From Halomonas sp. GD1P12 (GTDB lineage Bacteria > Pseudomonadota > Gammaproteobacteria > Pseudomonadales > Halomonadaceae): 64,000 nt of DNA. Below are positions 28,420-38,972 of this stretch, piece after piece (position 1 is the first letter of the stretch; the number at the start of each line of letters is the position of its first letter). The stretch spans positions 2,418,001 to 2,482,000 of the forward strand of contig NZ_CP107007.1 in assembly GCF_025725645.1 (NCBI RefSeq). Direction: 5' to 3'. A program made the position numbers and the translations under genes. The notes beneath the pieces were generated by a model, which was not told where the DNA came from, ran no database searches, and saw only the letters and a list, made by a program, of their open reading frames with translations.

Positions 28420-29673
28420 CTAACGAAGGCGCTCGAGCAGCGACTGCGTGGCGAAGCCGTCCGGCGTCAGCCCCTGGTCGCGCTGGAAGGCGCGCAGCCC
28501 GCTTTGCGTGTTGGGCCCCATGATACCGTCCGGCGTGCCCACGGCGTAGCCGGCAGCGTTGAGCCGCTGCTGAAGGCTTCTGACATCGTCGCGCGTCAAT
28601 GGTGCCTCGTCGCGCGGCCAGGCCTGTGAAATGCCCGGTCGTCCGGCGATGGCGTCGCCTAGTGTGCCCACCGCGAGGGCGTAGCTGGTGGCGTTGTTAT
28701 AACGAAGAATGGAGCGAAAGTTGGGGCCGACCAGAAAGGCGGGCCCCTGGGCGCCGGCGGGCACGATGATCGCTGCGCTATCAAAGTCGGGAAGCTCCCC
28801 GCTGACCGCGCGCACGCCCTGGCTTGCCCACTCGCGGGTCGACCGGCGCTCGGTCTGGGCGTAGTCGAAATCATTGGGCAGCATGACTTCACGACCCCAG
28901 GGCTGGCCCGGCTGCCAGTTGGCCTTCGCAAGATAGTTGGCGGTAGAGGCCATGACGTCGGGAATACTGCCCCAGATATCGCGGTGGCCGTCGTTGTCGC
29001 CATCGACGGCGTAGGCTTCGAAGCTCGAAGGAATGAACTGGGTGTGGCCCATGGCCCCGGCCCAAGAGCCTTTCATACGCTCGGCGGTGATGTCACCTTC
29101 ATCGATGATTCGAAGCGCGGCCAGAAGCTCGCCTCGGGCGAAATCGCGGCGCCGCCCGTCGAAGGCCAGCGTGGCGAGCGACTCGAGCGTCGAGAAATCG
29201 CCGAAGTTACTGCCGTAGTTACTCTCGATCCCCCAGATCGCCACAATGATTTCGGCCGGAACGCCGAAGCGGCTCTGCATCTCGGCGGCGGTTTGACGGT
29301 GCGCTGAAAGCTTTTCGCGGCCATTGCTGACACGCGTATCGGATACGGCAGAGTCGAGATACTGCCAGATCGGGCGCACGAACTCCGGCTGATAGCGGTC
29401 GAGCTCGATGACGCGCTCGCGATAGCGAACGTTGTCGAACGCCGAGGCCAGCGTCGCTTCGCTGATCCCCTGGCTTCGCGCGTATCGGCGAAACTCATCG
29501 CGCCACTGCTCGAAGTTGGCATAGCGAAGCTCTTCGGCGCCGCGGGCGTCCACTTCGCTCATTAGCTCGAGATTGGCGTAGGCGGGGCTGGCGAGCGCCA
29601 AGCCCGCCGCAAGACTCAAGGCACCGAGCTGAACGCCCCGATAGCCTGCAAACATACTGGTTTTCAACGACAT
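28420..29673 (-). CDS. Lytic murein transglycosylase B family protein with peptidoglycan-binding domain
   Basis: A 417-residue periplasmic enzyme that cleaves peptidoglycan. It starts with a signal peptide (ending SPAYA), then an MltB-type domain with AIWGIESNYG (catalytic Glu), GSWAGAMGHTQFIPSSFEAYAVD and DGHRDIWGSIPDVMASTANYL. A PG_binding_1 domain closes the protein (LQQRLNAAGYAVGTPDGIMG). I chose ATG 29673; the frame stays open to 30048, but that overlaps the cryptochrome gene and precedes the signal peptide. No lipobox Cys is seen, so it is probably soluble. Confidence 0.9.
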   Translation of the reverse strand: MSLKTSMFAGYRGVQLGALSLAAGLALASPAYANLELMSEVDARGAEELRYANFEQWRDEFRRYARSQGISEATLASAFDNVRYRERVIELDRYQPEFVRPIWQYLDSAVSDTRVSNGREKLSAHRQTAAEMQSRFGVPAEIIVAIWGIESNYGSNFGDFSTLESLATLAFDGRRRDFARGELLAALRIIDEGDITAERMKGSWAGAMGHTQFIPSSFEAYAVDGDNDGHRDIWGSIPDVMASTANYLAKANWQPGQPWGREVMLPNDFDYAQTERRSTREWASQGVRAVSGELPDFDSAAIIVPAGAQGPAFLVGPNFRSILRYNNATSYALAVGTLGDAIAGRPGISQAWPRDEAPLTRDDVRSLQQRLNAAGYAVGTPDGIMGPNTQSGLRAFQRDQGLTPDGFATQSLLERLR

Positions 29674-29773
29674 GGTTTCAATCTCTTGGCTATCCCTGGC
29701 AGAGACTGATAATGGCTTGGAAACGCACGGCTTGCCAGCGTGGCCGCTAGATTCCATCAACGCCACTCCGCCG

Positions 29774-31345
29774 CTACTCTTCGGCCTCTTCGATCTCCTC
29801 GATCGATAGACTGGAAGCCTGGCGCGCACTCTCGGATGCCGACACTTTCGAATCGTTGCGCGCAATTTGGCGCTCCAGCGGACTTTTAACCCGAATGGAA
29901 GTATCACCCTTATCGGAAGTATCACCCTTATCGGCGCTGCTCGATAATGGCCTATCCATAAGCCAGCGATCCCACTCTTCCGGCTCGACACAAGGCGGGT
30001 CGAAGCTTTGCGGATCGCTACGCCAAGGCTGATGACGATCGACACCAAAATCGAGGTTATCGAGCTCGGGAAGCCAGTGAGCTACGTAGAGGCCTTTCGG
30101 ATCGTACTGTTTGGCCTGCTTCAAAACGTTGAAATAACGGTCCTTTCGCCCATCGCGACCAGTACCGGCAATATGACTCCAGTTACCCCAGTTGTTGGCA
30201 GCGTCATAATCGATCAGGCAGTGTTCGAACCACTGAGCCCCGAGGCGCCAGTCGACCCCCAGATCTCTGACCAAAAAACTTGCCACGTTCTGACGCGACC
30301 GGCTCGAAATCCAGCCAGTATGGCTAAGCTCGTGCATGGCAGCGTCGACGAACGGCACACCGGTTCTGGCTTCGCGCCAGCGGTCAAAATTTTCACACGG
30401 CCTCGATAGCGCTTGTTCCCCGAACAGCTTGGGACCTTCCACTTGGGCATTGCGGTGAAAATAGTCGCGCCACATCAGCTCGAACACGATCCACTTGCTC
30501 GACTCACAGGCACCGTTGACCGCCTCCCAGGCCTTGACCTCTTCATAGACCTGTCGCGCGGAAAGACAGCCACAGGCAAGCCAGGGCGAAAACCGCGTTG
30601 AAAAGGTGTCACCCAAAAGACCATTGCGGGTCTTTTTGTAGGACCCGGCACCGTTGATATGCCAGAAGTAGTCATGAAGGCGATCACGCGCGGCGGCCTC
30701 GCCGCCAATGAAGTTGAACCCCTGGCGGTCATCGGGCTGCCAGAAGGCGCTCTCTTCGCTCACTTTTTTAAGCGGTGGAAAACCACGCGAGGCGTTTTCC
30801 GGCCAGCCAGGCAACGTATAGGGAGCGGCGAGCGCTTCGCCAAACGACCACTGCTTTTCGATCCGCTGGCGAAACGCCGAGAAACTACCGGGCATGTCGT
30901 CGAGCTCGAATGGAAGCTCCTCACGATTAAAAAGATAGCCGCTTTCGATGCGCTCGAGCGCTGTCTCGTCGGGCAGCGTGTTATCGATTTGGTCGAGCAA
31001 GCGAGACTCTTCGACGCCCGCGTGTTCCATCGTCCGCACGCGACGCGCTCTGTATTGATTAGCAAGCTGTACAACTATTTGTGCGGGCTCGCCGATGCGC
31101 ACCAGCAAATCGCTACCGCGCTGTAGAAGCTCACCACGAAGCGCCATCAGGCTTTGCCATAAAAACCGCAGCCTCGCAGGCCCCAGTCGCGGCGTCGCTT
31201 CTCCGGGTAAAGCAGGCTCGAGTAGGCGCTGGTCGAGTACGAAAAGGCAAATAAGCTGATCGGGACGGGAGTCGAATCTCAATAACGGATTGTCTGATAC
31301 CCTTAGGCTATTGTTTATCAAGACAATATCGGTAGTCGCTTGCAT
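29774..31345 (-). CDS. DASH-type cryptochrome / single-strand DNA photolyase
   Basis: A 523-residue flavoprotein. It has an N-terminal antenna domain (IVLINNSLRVSDNPLLRF) and a C-terminal FAD domain with GLLGDTFSTRFSPWLACGCLS, WIVFELMWRDYFH and the DASH signature QNVASFLVRDLGVDWRLGAQWFEH with NNWGNWSHIAGTGRD. CRY-DASH proteins repair cyclobutane dimers in single-stranded or looped DNA. I chose ATG 31345 for its GGAGACT site and its match to the usual N-terminus. A short Ser/Asp/Lys-rich tail holds a duplicated DKGDTS. Confidence 0.92.
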   Translation of the reverse strand: MQATTDIVLINNSLRVSDNPLLRFDSRPDQLICLFVLDQRLLEPALPGEATPRLGPARLRFLWQSLMALRGELLQRGSDLLVRIGEPAQIVVQLANQYRARRVRTMEHAGVEESRLLDQIDNTLPDETALERIESGYLFNREELPFELDDMPGSFSAFRQRIEKQWSFGEALAAPYTLPGWPENASRGFPPLKKVSEESAFWQPDDRQGFNFIGGEAAARDRLHDYFWHINGAGSYKKTRNGLLGDTFSTRFSPWLACGCLSARQVYEEVKAWEAVNGACESSKWIVFELMWRDYFHRNAQVEGPKLFGEQALSRPCENFDRWREARTGVPFVDAAMHELSHTGWISSRSRQNVASFLVRDLGVDWRLGAQWFEHCLIDYDAANNWGNWSHIAGTGRDGRKDRYFNVLKQAKQYDPKGLYVAHWLPELDNLDFGVDRHQPWRSDPQSFDPPCVEPEEWDRWLMDRPLSSSADKGDTSDKGDTSIRVKSPLERQIARNDSKVSASESARQASSLSIEEIEEAEE

Positions 31346-31541
31346 CAAGAGTCTCCTGGCGTACCTTGCTGGCTGGGTGTGCATGGGCGGAGTAACCGCT
31401 TTAGCGCTCCACATCAGCTGTGCGTCCATCCTCGATACGATATGAACGCGAGTATAGAACGCGGTCCTCGTAGGCTTTTCACCAACTCCAGGGCGCAGCA
31501 GTAACGGGTTTCAAAACGTTTACAGCGTAATTACTGAACAG

Positions 31542-31570
31542 ATTATCTTATACAATACAATTATTGTACA
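31542..31570 (-). promoter_or_regulatory. Possible promoter with embedded palindrome, upstream of the DASH cryptochrome
   Basis: On the leftward strand TGTACA (31570-31565) and GATAAT (31547-31542) are 17 bp apart, about 200 bp ahead of the cryptochrome start. The region contains the palindrome TACAATA-CAAT-TATTGTA (31551-31568), which covers the spacer and touches the -35 box. This is consistent with an operator. A TTATAC box lies at 31548-31553 on the plus strand. Confidence 0.45.
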
Positions 31571-31611
31571 TTAAACAACCACCTTTTTTGCAAGCCATTT
31601 CAGCTATAAAC

Positions 31612-31639
31612 AAAAAAGCCGCCCTGTTGAAGGCGGCTT
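31612..31639 (-). terminator. Rho-independent terminator of the mrp operon
   Basis: The 8-bp arms AAGCCGCC (31616-31623) and GGCGGCTT (31632-31639) flank an 8-base loop. On the leftward strand they are followed by a T-run (A-run at 31612-31617). It lies about 80 bp beyond the mrpG stop. Confidence 0.88.
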
Positions 31640-31719
31640 ATTTAATAACATAGGTTATTAAAATACTGTTTTAAAACCGTTAAAAATCGAGTGGTACAAT
31701 TTTTGATGGTTGACCCTGA

Positions 31720-32124
31720 CTACTCGGAATCCCCACTCTTTGCCGGTCGTTTGGCGTTCTCTTCGGTTTCAAGGCCGCTTTTGAGCTCGTGAGTCAGCGG
31801 GTCGTAATTGGGCTTTAACTCATCCTTGACCGTACCGCTCCAAAGTCTGGACCCAACGAAGTACCCTGCCCGCCCAATGACGTGAGCTGCGACAGGCGCG
31901 GTCATGAGAATGAACAGGATGATGGCAAAGGAGCGCGCTACCACGCCCACCTCGGCAAAGTGCATGGCCGAGGCCAGCATGATCAGTATGACGCCAAGCG
32001 CGGCGGCCTTGGTGGTAGCGTGCATGCGCGTCAGCAAATCCGGCAGGCGCAAAAGGCCAATGGCGGCCAGCAAAATGAACAGCGAGCCGCTGAGCAGTAG
32101 CGCCCCCTTGATGAACTCAATCAT
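31720..32124 (-). CDS. mrpG: Mrp Na+/H+ antiporter subunit G
   Basis: A 134-residue membrane protein with three hydrophobic helices (GALLLSGSLFILLAAIGLLRLPDLLTRMHATTKAAALGV is the family core in outline). The charged tail (DELKPNYDPLTHELKSG) is longer than in many MrpG. I chose ATG 32124, which has GAGGAGG upstream and overlaps the end of mrpF. It is the last gene of the operon before the terminator. Confidence 0.93.
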   Translation of the reverse strand: MIEFIKGALLLSGSLFILLAAIGLLRLPDLLTRMHATTKAAALGVILIMLASAMHFAEVGVVARSFAIILFILMTAPVAAHVIGRAGYFVGSRLWSGTVKDELKPNYDPLTHELKSGLETEENAKRPAKSGDSE

Positions 32125-32386
32125 CCCGCGGCCCTCCTCGTTCCAAAAACCGGGCAAAGCCGATCGCGGCCAGAAACCCCATCAGTGCGATGACGATGGC
32201 AGCGTCCAGAAAGCTGGCGACACCCGACTGCACGGCGTACACCCCGACGAGCCCGACGACGGTGGTGGAAAAAAGCTCCAGCGCCACCACGCGGTCGGGA
32301 AGGCTTGGGCCTCTCACCACCCGCACGAACGTCAGCATCAGCGCCAGGCCCATGATGATCTGGCAAATTAAAATGACGGTACTCAT
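32117..32386 (-). CDS. mrpF: Mrp Na+/H+ antiporter subunit F
   Basis: An 89-residue protein with three helices; RVVRGPSLPDRVVALELFSTTVVGL is the conserved family motif. The start shares one base with the mrpE stop (TAATG), and its end overlaps mrpG, so the three are translationally coupled. Confidence 0.93.
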   Translation of the reverse strand: MSTVILICQIIMGLALMLTFVRVVRGPSLPDRVVALELFSTTVVGLVGVYAVQSGVASFLDAAIVIALMGFLAAIGFARFLERGGPRDD

Positions 32387-32859
32387 TAGCGAAACAGCTC
32401 CAGTGCGCGATGCTCCATTTCCTTGAGGTTGCGCCGCAGCTCGTCCTCGTCATCCAGAAACATGGCGTGAATGTAGAGCACCCGGCGATCGTCAGAGACG
32501 TCCAGACTCAGCGTCCCCGGCGTCAGCGAGATCAGATTGGCCACCAGTGTGATCTCCATTTCGGTACGCGCCGACAGCGGCATGGCGATGACGCCGGGTT
32601 TCATGTGCCAGGGCGGCGTCAGGATGTCGAAAGCAACGCGGAGATTCGCCTGAATCAGCTCCTTGATGAAAAAGCCAAGAAAGCGAAGGATACGCGGAAT
32701 GCGCGCCGGGTAGCCCTTGAGCGCGTCCACCTGGTGCTCGATCAGTACCAGCGCGATATAGCCAAAGATCATCCCCACCAACAGGTTCAGCCCGGTAAAA
32801 TCGCCGCTCAATAGCACCCAGGCAAGACCCAGCAGCAGGTTCCAGATAGCACCGGTCAT
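32386..32859 (-). CDS. mrpE: Mrp Na+/H+ antiporter subunit E
   Basis: A 157-residue protein. It has N-terminal helices ([28 protein letters not shown]), then [17 protein letters not shown] and a cytoplasmic part with [31 protein letters not shown], which matches the MrpE/MnhE family. Four-base overlap with mrpD. Confidence 0.93.
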   Translation of the reverse strand: MTGAIWNLLLGLAWVLLSGDFTGLNLLVGMIFGYIALVLIEHQVDALKGYPARIPRILRFLGFFIKELIQANLRVAFDILTPPWHMKPGVIAMPLSARTEMEITLVANLISLTPGTLSLDVSDDRRVLYIHAMFLDDEDELRRNLKEMEHRALELFR

Positions 32860-34457
32860 GGCAGCTCCTCCCTGAGGGTGCCGGAAGGCTCGGCGTCAGA
32901 CTCCAGCGGCTCATTGATGCTCGCCTCGGCGCCGTCAGGACTTCCCAGCACTGCTTCTACGTAGCCCGCCGGGTTGAAAAGCTGCTCGCCAATCAGCGTC
33001 ATTACGCGCATGATCGGCTCGGCGAACACGCCAATCAAAAGGGTCACCGCCGCCAGCGCCACCACGGGCAGATACATCAGCCAAAGGCCTGGCTTCAAGA
33101 GGCGCCCGTCATCGCCCACCGGTGTAGGCGCTTCGGGCACCCGATTGTCCTCGGGCAGCGCCTTCCAGAACACCTCGTTCCAGATTTTCACCATCGAGTA
33201 GAGCGTCATCAGCCCGACCGCCAGCGCAATGCCCGTGGCCACGTAGGCCTCGGCCTCGAAACCCGCGCGAATGAGCACGAACTTGGCGAAAAACCCGGAC
33301 AGCGGCGGCACTCCGGCCAGCGAAAACGCCGAGACGAAAAACGCAATGGCAAGCCCCGGCGACTGGCGATAAAGACCGCCCATCTTCTTGAGCTGATAGG
33401 TGCCCTGCAGCCGATGGGTAATACCGCTGATCAAAAAGAGATTCGTCTTCACCACGATGTTATGCACGATCGCCAACACCCCGCCGGCAATCGCCAGCGG
33501 AGTGAAGATCGCCAACCCCAGAATCATGTAGCCGATCTGGCTGACGATATGAAACGACAGAATACGGCGAAACTCGTACTGCGCCGCCGCGCCGAGTACG
33601 CCGGTTACCATGGTGAACACCGCGCCCCACATCAGGATATCCTGCAGATACCCCATGGTTTGATCGAAAATCAGCGTGAACACGCGGAAAAGCGAATACA
33701 CCCCCACCTTGGTCAGAAGGCCGGCAAACAGCGCCGAGACCGCCACCGGCGGCGTATGGTAGGAGGCGGGCAGCCAGAAAAAGAGCGGAAACGCGGCGGC
33801 CTTGATACCGAAAGCAACCATGAACATCACCGCCAGCACCTCGACCATGCCGGTGTGCTCCATCTGCTCCATACGTACGGCGATATCCGCCATGTTGAGC
33901 GTGCCGACGCTGCCGTATAAAAGCCCGATCGCGGTGAGGAAAATTACCGACGCCAGCAGGTTAAGGGTGACGTACTTGATCGCCCCTTCCATCTGCGCGC
34001 GTTCGCCGCCCAGAATTAACAGCGCAAAAGAGGCCACCAGCATGACCTCGAACCAGACATACAGATTGAAGATATCGCCGGTCAGAAACGCCCCGGCCAC
34101 CCCTGCCAGCAGCAGGTGCATGAGCGGGTAGTAGCCGAACTTCTCGTGGCCGTGGCCGGTGGCGGCCAGCGAGTAGATTCCCATAGCCAAACCGATGAGT
34201 CCGGTCATGAGGATCATGACCGCGCTCAGCATATCCGCAATCAATGTAATGCCAAACGGCGCCGGCCAGCTGCCCATCTGAATGGTGACGTAGCCATCTT
34301 CCAGTACGGACACGAACAGCCACAGGCTGACGAGCAAAAGCGCGGCGTTACCGGCCACGGCCAAAAAGCGCTGCATCGGCCGCGAGCGCCAGAACAGCAG
34401 CGAAAGCGCCCCACAGAGCAGCGGCAGCAGAACGGGCAGAGCGACTTCGGGCCTCAC
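32856..34457 (-). CDS. mrpD: Mrp Na+/H+ antiporter subunit D
   Basis: A 533-residue membrane protein of the NuoM/NuoN type with about fourteen helices. The hallmark Glu of TM5 ([17 protein letters not shown]) and Lys of TM7 ([17 protein letters not shown]), needed for proton movement, are both present. It ends with an acidic soluble tail ([19 protein letters not shown]). It overlaps mrpC and mrpE by four bases each. Confidence 0.95.
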   Translation of the reverse strand: MRPEVALPVLLPLLCGALSLLFWRSRPMQRFLAVAGNAALLLVSLWLFVSVLEDGYVTIQMGSWPAPFGITLIADMLSAVMILMTGLIGLAMGIYSLAATGHGHEKFGYYPLMHLLLAGVAGAFLTGDIFNLYVWFEVMLVASFALLILGGERAQMEGAIKYVTLNLLASVIFLTAIGLLYGSVGTLNMADIAVRMEQMEHTGMVEVLAVMFMVAFGIKAAAFPLFFWLPASYHTPPVAVSALFAGLLTKVGVYSLFRVFTLIFDQTMGYLQDILMWGAVFTMVTGVLGAAAQYEFRRILSFHIVSQIGYMILGLAIFTPLAIAGGVLAIVHNIVVKTNLFLISGITHRLQGTYQLKKMGGLYRQSPGLAIAFFVSAFSLAGVPPLSGFFAKFVLIRAGFEAEAYVATGIALAVGLMTLYSMVKIWNEVFWKALPEDNRVPEAPTPVGDDGRLLKPGLWLMYLPVVALAAVTLLIGVFAEPIMRVMTLIGEQLFNPAGYVEAVLGSPDGAEASINEPLESDAEPSGTLREELP

Positions 34458-34801
34458 GTATCGGTATCCTTCATCTTGTCCAGATCGTCTGCCTTGACGA
34501 TCTCATAGGCGCGGCGGATCAGCACCACGGCGAAGGCCAGCACGCCAAACGCAATGACGATGGCGGTCAACACCACCGCCTGAGGCAGCGGGTCGGCCAC
34601 TTCGCCAAGCGGCTGGGACATGCCCTCGGGAATCAGCGGCGGCGCACCGCGGGTCATCCCGGCCGCGGTGAAGATCAAAAGATTTGCGGCATTGGAAAGC
34701 AGCAGCAAACCGATGACGAGCTTGACGATCGAGCGTCTAAGCATCATGAAAATGGCGGTGGCGTACAAAAGCCCGATCGCCAGGGCCATTATCGGCTCCA
34801 T
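34454..34801 (-). CDS. mrpC: Mrp Na+/H+ antiporter subunit C
   Basis: A 115-residue NuoK-like membrane protein with three helices ([23 protein letters not shown] is the family core). A GGGAGG site precedes the start. It lies 18 bp past the mrpB stop. Confidence 0.94.
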   Translation of the reverse strand: MEPIMALAIGLLYATAIFMMLRRSIVKLVIGLLLLSNAANLLIFTAAGMTRGAPPLIPEGMSQPLGEVADPLPQAVVLTAIVIAFGVLAFAVVLIRRAYEIVKADDLDKMKDTDT

Positions 34802-34819
34802 GGGTAACCTCCCTGTCCT

Positions 34820-35251
34820 TTAGGGTTCATCCTTGTCCACCTCCATCAGCGCCATGACCATACCGATCACCGAGCCCAGCACCGCCAGATACACGCCGAT
34901 ATCGAAGATCAAGGGAGTCGACGCCTTGAACTCGATCACCGGAATGGTCCACCACTGGGCGGTCAAAAAGGGCTGATCCATGAACCAGGCGGGCACCACC
35001 GAGATCATGCCGAGCAGAAGTCCAATGCCGATCAGGTCTCGCGGGTCGAGCATGCGCAGCACTTCGCGCGTGGCGCTGACCCCGAAGGCGAAGAGATAAA
35101 GCGTAAAGCCGCCCGCCGCCACGAGCCCAGCGATGAAGCCACCACCGGGCTCGTCGTGGCCGCGCAGCAGCAAGAACACCGAGAACATCAGCTGCAGTGG
35201 CATCAAAAAGCGCGCCGCGGTATTGAGGATGATCGTGCCGGATTTAACCAT
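34820..35251 (-). CDS. mrpB: Mrp Na+/H+ antiporter subunit B
   Basis: A 143-residue membrane protein with the family segment [37 protein letters not shown] chose ATG 35251 (MVKSGTIIL), which overlaps the mrpA end by eight bases. MrpB is separate from MrpA, as in seven-gene (group 1) operons, and not fused as in rhizobial PhaAB. Confidence 0.94.
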   Translation of the reverse strand: MVKSGTIILNTAARFLMPLQLMFSVFLLLRGHDEPGGGFIAGLVAAGGFTLYLFAFGVSATREVLRMLDPRDLIGIGLLLGMISVVPAWFMDQPFLTAQWWTIPVIEFKASTPLIFDIGVYLAVLGSVIGMVMALMEVDKDEP

Positions 35252-37580
35252 CGTAAGGCTCCCTTGGCGCGTCCTTGCGCTTTGCACTGGCGGCGGCGTG
35301 GTTGAACTTGAGCATGGCGATCACACCGATCGCGGCCAGCGCCAGCACGAACATTTCGCCCAGCGTATCCAGCGCCCGATAATCGACCAGAATGACGTTG
35401 ACGATGTTGCGCCCAAACGCCAGCGGCGCGCTGTTTTCCACCATGTAGGCGGAAATCGGTTCGAACTGGTCGATACTCCAGGCCGTCATCACCAGCAAAA
35501 AGATCAAAACGCCCATGGCCGCGGCGACGACGCCGTCGCGAAAGCGCTCGAGGCTAGTGGAGAGATTGGAAAAGCGCGGCAGACGAAACAGCACCAAAAC
35601 GAGCAAAATGACCGTCAGTGTTTCGACCAACAGCTGGGTGATGCCCAAGTCCGGCGCGCTAAAGAGAATGAAGATCAGCGCGATCGAAAACCCCATGATG
35701 CCCACTGACACCACCGCCCCCAGCCGCGAGCGCGAGATGGTAGCGAACAGCGCCCCCATCGCCATGGTGGTGACCACGATGATCTCGTGAAAACGCGCAT
35801 CGAGCTCCAAACGCAACACCGGCGCGTGGCGCACCAAAAGCGAATAGCCCACCAGCGCGATGAGTACCACCAGCATGACGAGAATGTAGTTGCGCATGTA
35901 GCCGTTTTGCAAAAGCCGGGTTTGCCACTCTGCGACGCGCACAATGACATTCAGGGCCCCATCGTAGCCCGCTTCCGGCCCGCGGCGCTGAATCGGCGCC
36001 AGCACGGAGAGCTTGCCGCGCACGCTGTCCCAGCGTTTGAAGAGTAAAAATCCGAGCGCCAGACTCACAATTGATAAAATCAGCGCGGCGTTGACGCCGT
36101 ACCAAAGCGACAGCGTCACCTCCAGCGTCTGACCGACGATGGCGCTGGCCGCCGCCGTGAGTAGCGCATCGATGCCGAAAAACGCCGGCGCCAGACCAAA
36201 AAACAGCGAGCCAAACGCCAGAAGTCCGGGGCCCACGAGCATGCTGAACGGCGCCTCGTGAGCCTCGGTGGGCGTTTGCCGGCGCTTGCCAAAAAACGGG
36301 CGTATGGCCACGATGGCCGCCACCGCAATCGTCAGAATCGCCGAGGCGAAGGCAAGCCCCAATAGCACCGCCTGGAAACCCTCGGCGCCGAGTACCGCCT
36401 CGAGCATTAGCTCCTTGCCGATGAAGCCAAACAGCGGCGGCACGCCGGAAAGCGACAGCGCCGTGACGAAAGCGATGACCGCGGTGACCGGCATGACCCG
36501 GCGCAGCCCGCCCATTTCGGTCACGTCCTGGGTACCGGTTTCGTGATCGAGAATGCCCGCCACCATGAACAGCGCCCCCTTGTAGAGCGAGTGGGCCAGC
36601 ATGAAGGTAACGAAGGCGGTCATGGCGTAGTCACTGCCGATGCCCAGCAGCATGGTCAAGGTGCCCAGCGCCATGATGGTGGAGTACGCAAGAAGCTTTT
36701 TGATATTGGTGTGATGAATGGCCAAAAAGGCGCCGGTGAACATGGTGGTCGCGCCCACCAGCGACAGTGTCCAGACCCAAAGCTCGGTGCCGCCCAGCTC
36801 CGGCTGTAGCCTGGCCATCAGGTAGATGCCCGCCTTGACCATGGTGGCGGAGTGCAGGTAGGCCGACACCGGTGACGGTGCGGCCATGGCGTTGGGGAGC
36901 CAGAAGTGAAACGGAAACTGCGCCGACTTGGTGAAGGCGCCGAGCAGCAGGCAGATCACCATCGGTGTGTAGAGCGGATGCTCGCGAAGGTCCTCGCCCC
37001 CGGCCAACACCTCGGAAAACGACCAACTACCGCTTGTGATGCCCAGCAGCACCAGCCCCCCCATTAGCGCAAGTCCGCCGGCCACGGTAACGAACAACCC
37101 CTGGCGGGCGGAGTTACGCGCTTTTAGATCGGTATGGTTGAAGCCGATGAGCAGATACGAAGTAACGCTGGTGAGCTCCCAAAACACGAACAGCGTCAAA
37201 AGCCCATCGGCCATGACCAACCCAAGCATCGACATCATGAAGCCGAGCATGGCGACGTGAAAGCGGGCGATATCCGGGCTGCCTCTCAAATAGCCCCCGG
37301 CATAGACCAGTACGAAGGTGCCGATGATGGTGATCAAGAGGCCAAAAAGCAGCGATAGCCCGTCGATCATGAAGCTAAGACTAATGCCAAGGGAGGGAAC
37401 CCAAGCCCATTCGAGCAGCAAGGGCTCGCCGGCCACCACGGTACCGGCCTGGCTCAGAAGCCAGGCGGCGATAGTGGCGGGAAATAGCGCCAGTATGAAA
37501 CTCGCCTGCTCACCGAACCAGCGATTGATCAACGGCGCCGAGGCCGCTAGTAGAAAACCCAACAGGATGGCGAGCTGCAT
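35244..37580 (-). CDS. mrpA: Mrp Na+/H+ antiporter subunit A
   Basis: A 778-residue subunit related to NuoL. TM5 carries the conserved Glu ([18 protein letters not shown]) and TM7 the Lys ([16 protein letters not shown]). The C-terminal DUF4040-like extension ([21 protein letters not shown] and [19 protein letters not shown]) is specific to MrpA. It is essential for Na+ efflux and alkali/salt tolerance in halophiles. I chose ATG 37580, preceded by GGGAGA at good spacing; the open frame to 37712 has no such site. First gene of the operon. Confidence 0.95.
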   Translation of the reverse strand: MQLAILLGFLLAASAPLINRWFGEQASFILALFPATIAAWLLSQAGTVVAGEPLLLEWAWVPSLGISLSFMIDGLSLLFGLLITIIGTFVLVYAGGYLRGSPDIARFHVAMLGFMMSMLGLVMADGLLTLFVFWELTSVTSYLLIGFNHTDLKARNSARQGLFVTVAGGLALMGGLVLLGITSGSWSFSEVLAGGEDLREHPLYTPMVICLLLGAFTKSAQFPFHFWLPNAMAAPSPVSAYLHSATMVKAGIYLMARLQPELGGTELWVWTLSLVGATTMFTGAFLAIHHTNIKKLLAYSTIMALGTLTMLLGIGSDYAMTAFVTFMLAHSLYKGALFMVAGILDHETGTQDVTEMGGLRRVMPVTAVIAFVTALSLSGVPPLFGFIGKELMLEAVLGAEGFQAVLLGLAFASAILTIAVAAIVAIRPFFGKRRQTPTEAHEAPFSMLVGPGLLAFGSLFFGLAPAFFGIDALLTAAASAIVGQTLEVTLSLWYGVNAALILSIVSLALGFLLFKRWDSVRGKLSVLAPIQRRGPEAGYDGALNVIVRVAEWQTRLLQNGYMRNYILVMLVVLIALVGYSLLVRHAPVLRLELDARFHEIIVVTTMAMGALFATISRSRLGAVVSVGIMGFSIALIFILFSAPDLGITQLLVETLTVILLVLVLFRLPRFSNLSTSLERFRDGVVAAAMGVLIFLLVMTAWSIDQFEPISAYMVENSAPLAFGRNIVNVILVDYRALDTLGEMFVLALAAIGVIAMLKFNHAAASAKRKDAPREPYDG

Positions 37581-37786
37581 CTGACACGATCTCCCTGACT
37601 GATAACCGCCCAAGTAATGGGCTCGACGCGGCGACACATCCATGTTCACTGCGTTGAATAACTGTGATTGAGTATGCCTCACCTTATAGCAGCCGCGGCG
37701 CCGTTTCCACAAAACCCGCCTGCGAACAGGACCGCTATTTTACTTAGCCTGCTATTTTAGCGATTGAAATCATTCACATTATTTCG

Positions 37787-38869
37787 TTACTCACGCGTTG
37801 AAAGCCAGCCACCCAGCTCGTTTTTGATAATCTCGACCAGCGCCTCCATGTGATCCTCGCGGTCGTTCAAACACGGGATATAGCTAAAGGTTTCACCACC
37901 GGCGTGGAGGAAGCTTTCGCGAATCTCCTCCTGAATCTCCTCCAGCGTTTCGACGCAGTCTGCCGAGAACGCCGGCGACATCACGGCGATATGGGTGTGT
38001 CCCTGCCGGGCGAGTTCTGCCACGTGGTCGACGGTCGCAGGCCCGACCCACTTCTCCGGACCGAACTGGGATTGAAAGGCGGTATCGATATCGCTTGCAT
38101 CGAACCCCAGGGTCTCGCGCAGAAGCCGCGTGGTTTTCTGGCAGTGGCAGTGATAGGGGTCGCCTTCGAGCAGATAGCGCTCGGGCACACCGTGATAGCT
38201 TGCGACCAGCTTGCTGGGGCGCGTTTCGAACCCGGCGTAAGCCTCCTCGACGGAGTTGGCCAGCGCCCTCAAGTAGCTCGGGTGGTCGAAATAGGCCGGC
38301 ACGGTGCGAATCGCCGGCTGCCACTTCATCTTCATCAGGCTGCGAAACGCCTGGTCGTTGGCGGTCGCCGTGGTGGGCGAGCCGTACTGCGGGTAGAGCG
38401 GAAAAAAGACGATCCGCTCGCAGCCCTTTTGCTGCATCCGCTCGAGCACGCTGGACGTGGAGGGGTTACCGTAGCGCATGCAGTAATCCACTTCCACGTC
38501 ATCGCCGAACAGCGCTTTCAAGCGGTCAGTGACTTTCTCGGTCTGGGCGCGGGTGATGGTGCGAAGCGGGCTTTCGTCACGCTCGGTGTTCCAGATGCTT
38601 TTATACGCCTTGCCCGACGAGAACGGCCGTTTGGTCAGGATGATGGTTTGTAAAAGCGGCTGCCACTTCCAGTCAGCGTAGTCCACGACCCGCTTGTCCG
38701 AGAGAAACTCATTGAGATAGCGCCGCATGGACCAGTAGTCGGTATTGTCCGGCGTCCCCAGGTTGGCCAGCACTACGCCGACCCGCTTACGGGCCACCGG
38801 CGGGTGCGAGGCCGGCGCGTGGGTCAAGCGTCCTTCGCCGGGTGCATCTTTCGAAACGGTGTCGCTCAT
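37787..38869 (-). CDS. hemH: Ferrochelatase
   Basis: A 360-residue enzyme that inserts ferrous iron into protoporphyrin IX, the last step of heme synthesis. Seen are VGVVLANLGTPDNTDYWSMRRYLNEFLSD at the N-terminus, DYCMRYGNPS, FFPLYPQYGSPTTA, the active-site SYHGVPERYL (His) and HIAVMSPAFSADCVETLEEI. I chose ATG 38869 because GGAG lies six to seven bases upstream. No clear terminator separates it from mrpA, 206 bp downstream. Confidence 0.95.
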   Translation of the reverse strand: MSDTVSKDAPGEGRLTHAPASHPPVARKRVGVVLANLGTPDNTDYWSMRRYLNEFLSDKRVVDYADWKWQPLLQTIILTKRPFSSGKAYKSIWNTERDESPLRTITRAQTEKVTDRLKALFGDDVEVDYCMRYGNPSTSSVLERMQQKGCERIVFFPLYPQYGSPTTATANDQAFRSLMKMKWQPAIRTVPAYFDHPSYLRALANSVEEAYAGFETRPSKLVASYHGVPERYLLEGDPYHCHCQKTTRLLRETLGFDASDIDTAFQSQFGPEKWVGPATVDHVAELARQGHTHIAVMSPAFSADCVETLEEIQEEIRESFLHAGGETFSYIPCLNDREDHMEALVEIIKNELGGWLSTRE

Positions 38870-38930
38870 GGCCATCTCCTGCAGATTGAGTCGCCAAAGC
38901 TTATCACTTTTCAGCAAAGTCGCGGCATGA

Positions 38931-38960
38931 AGTTATACTATGAACACTATTCGTATAACT
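38931..38960. promoter_or_regulatory. Inverted repeat at the start of the iron-sulfur photolyase gene
   Basis: The perfect 8-bp arms AGTTATAC (38931-38938) and GTATAACT (38953-38960) are separated by 14 bp. Both arms contain -10-like boxes (TATACT, TATAAC). The site lies immediately ahead of, or overlapping, the translation start and looks like an operator for a dimeric regulator. Confidence 0.5.
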
Positions 38961-38972
38961 ATGGATCAATTT

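Noticed and set aside
31612..31639. Attachment site or IS end
   Set aside because: The stem-loop with T-run lies right after mrpG and is explained as a terminator; no integrase or target duplication is seen.
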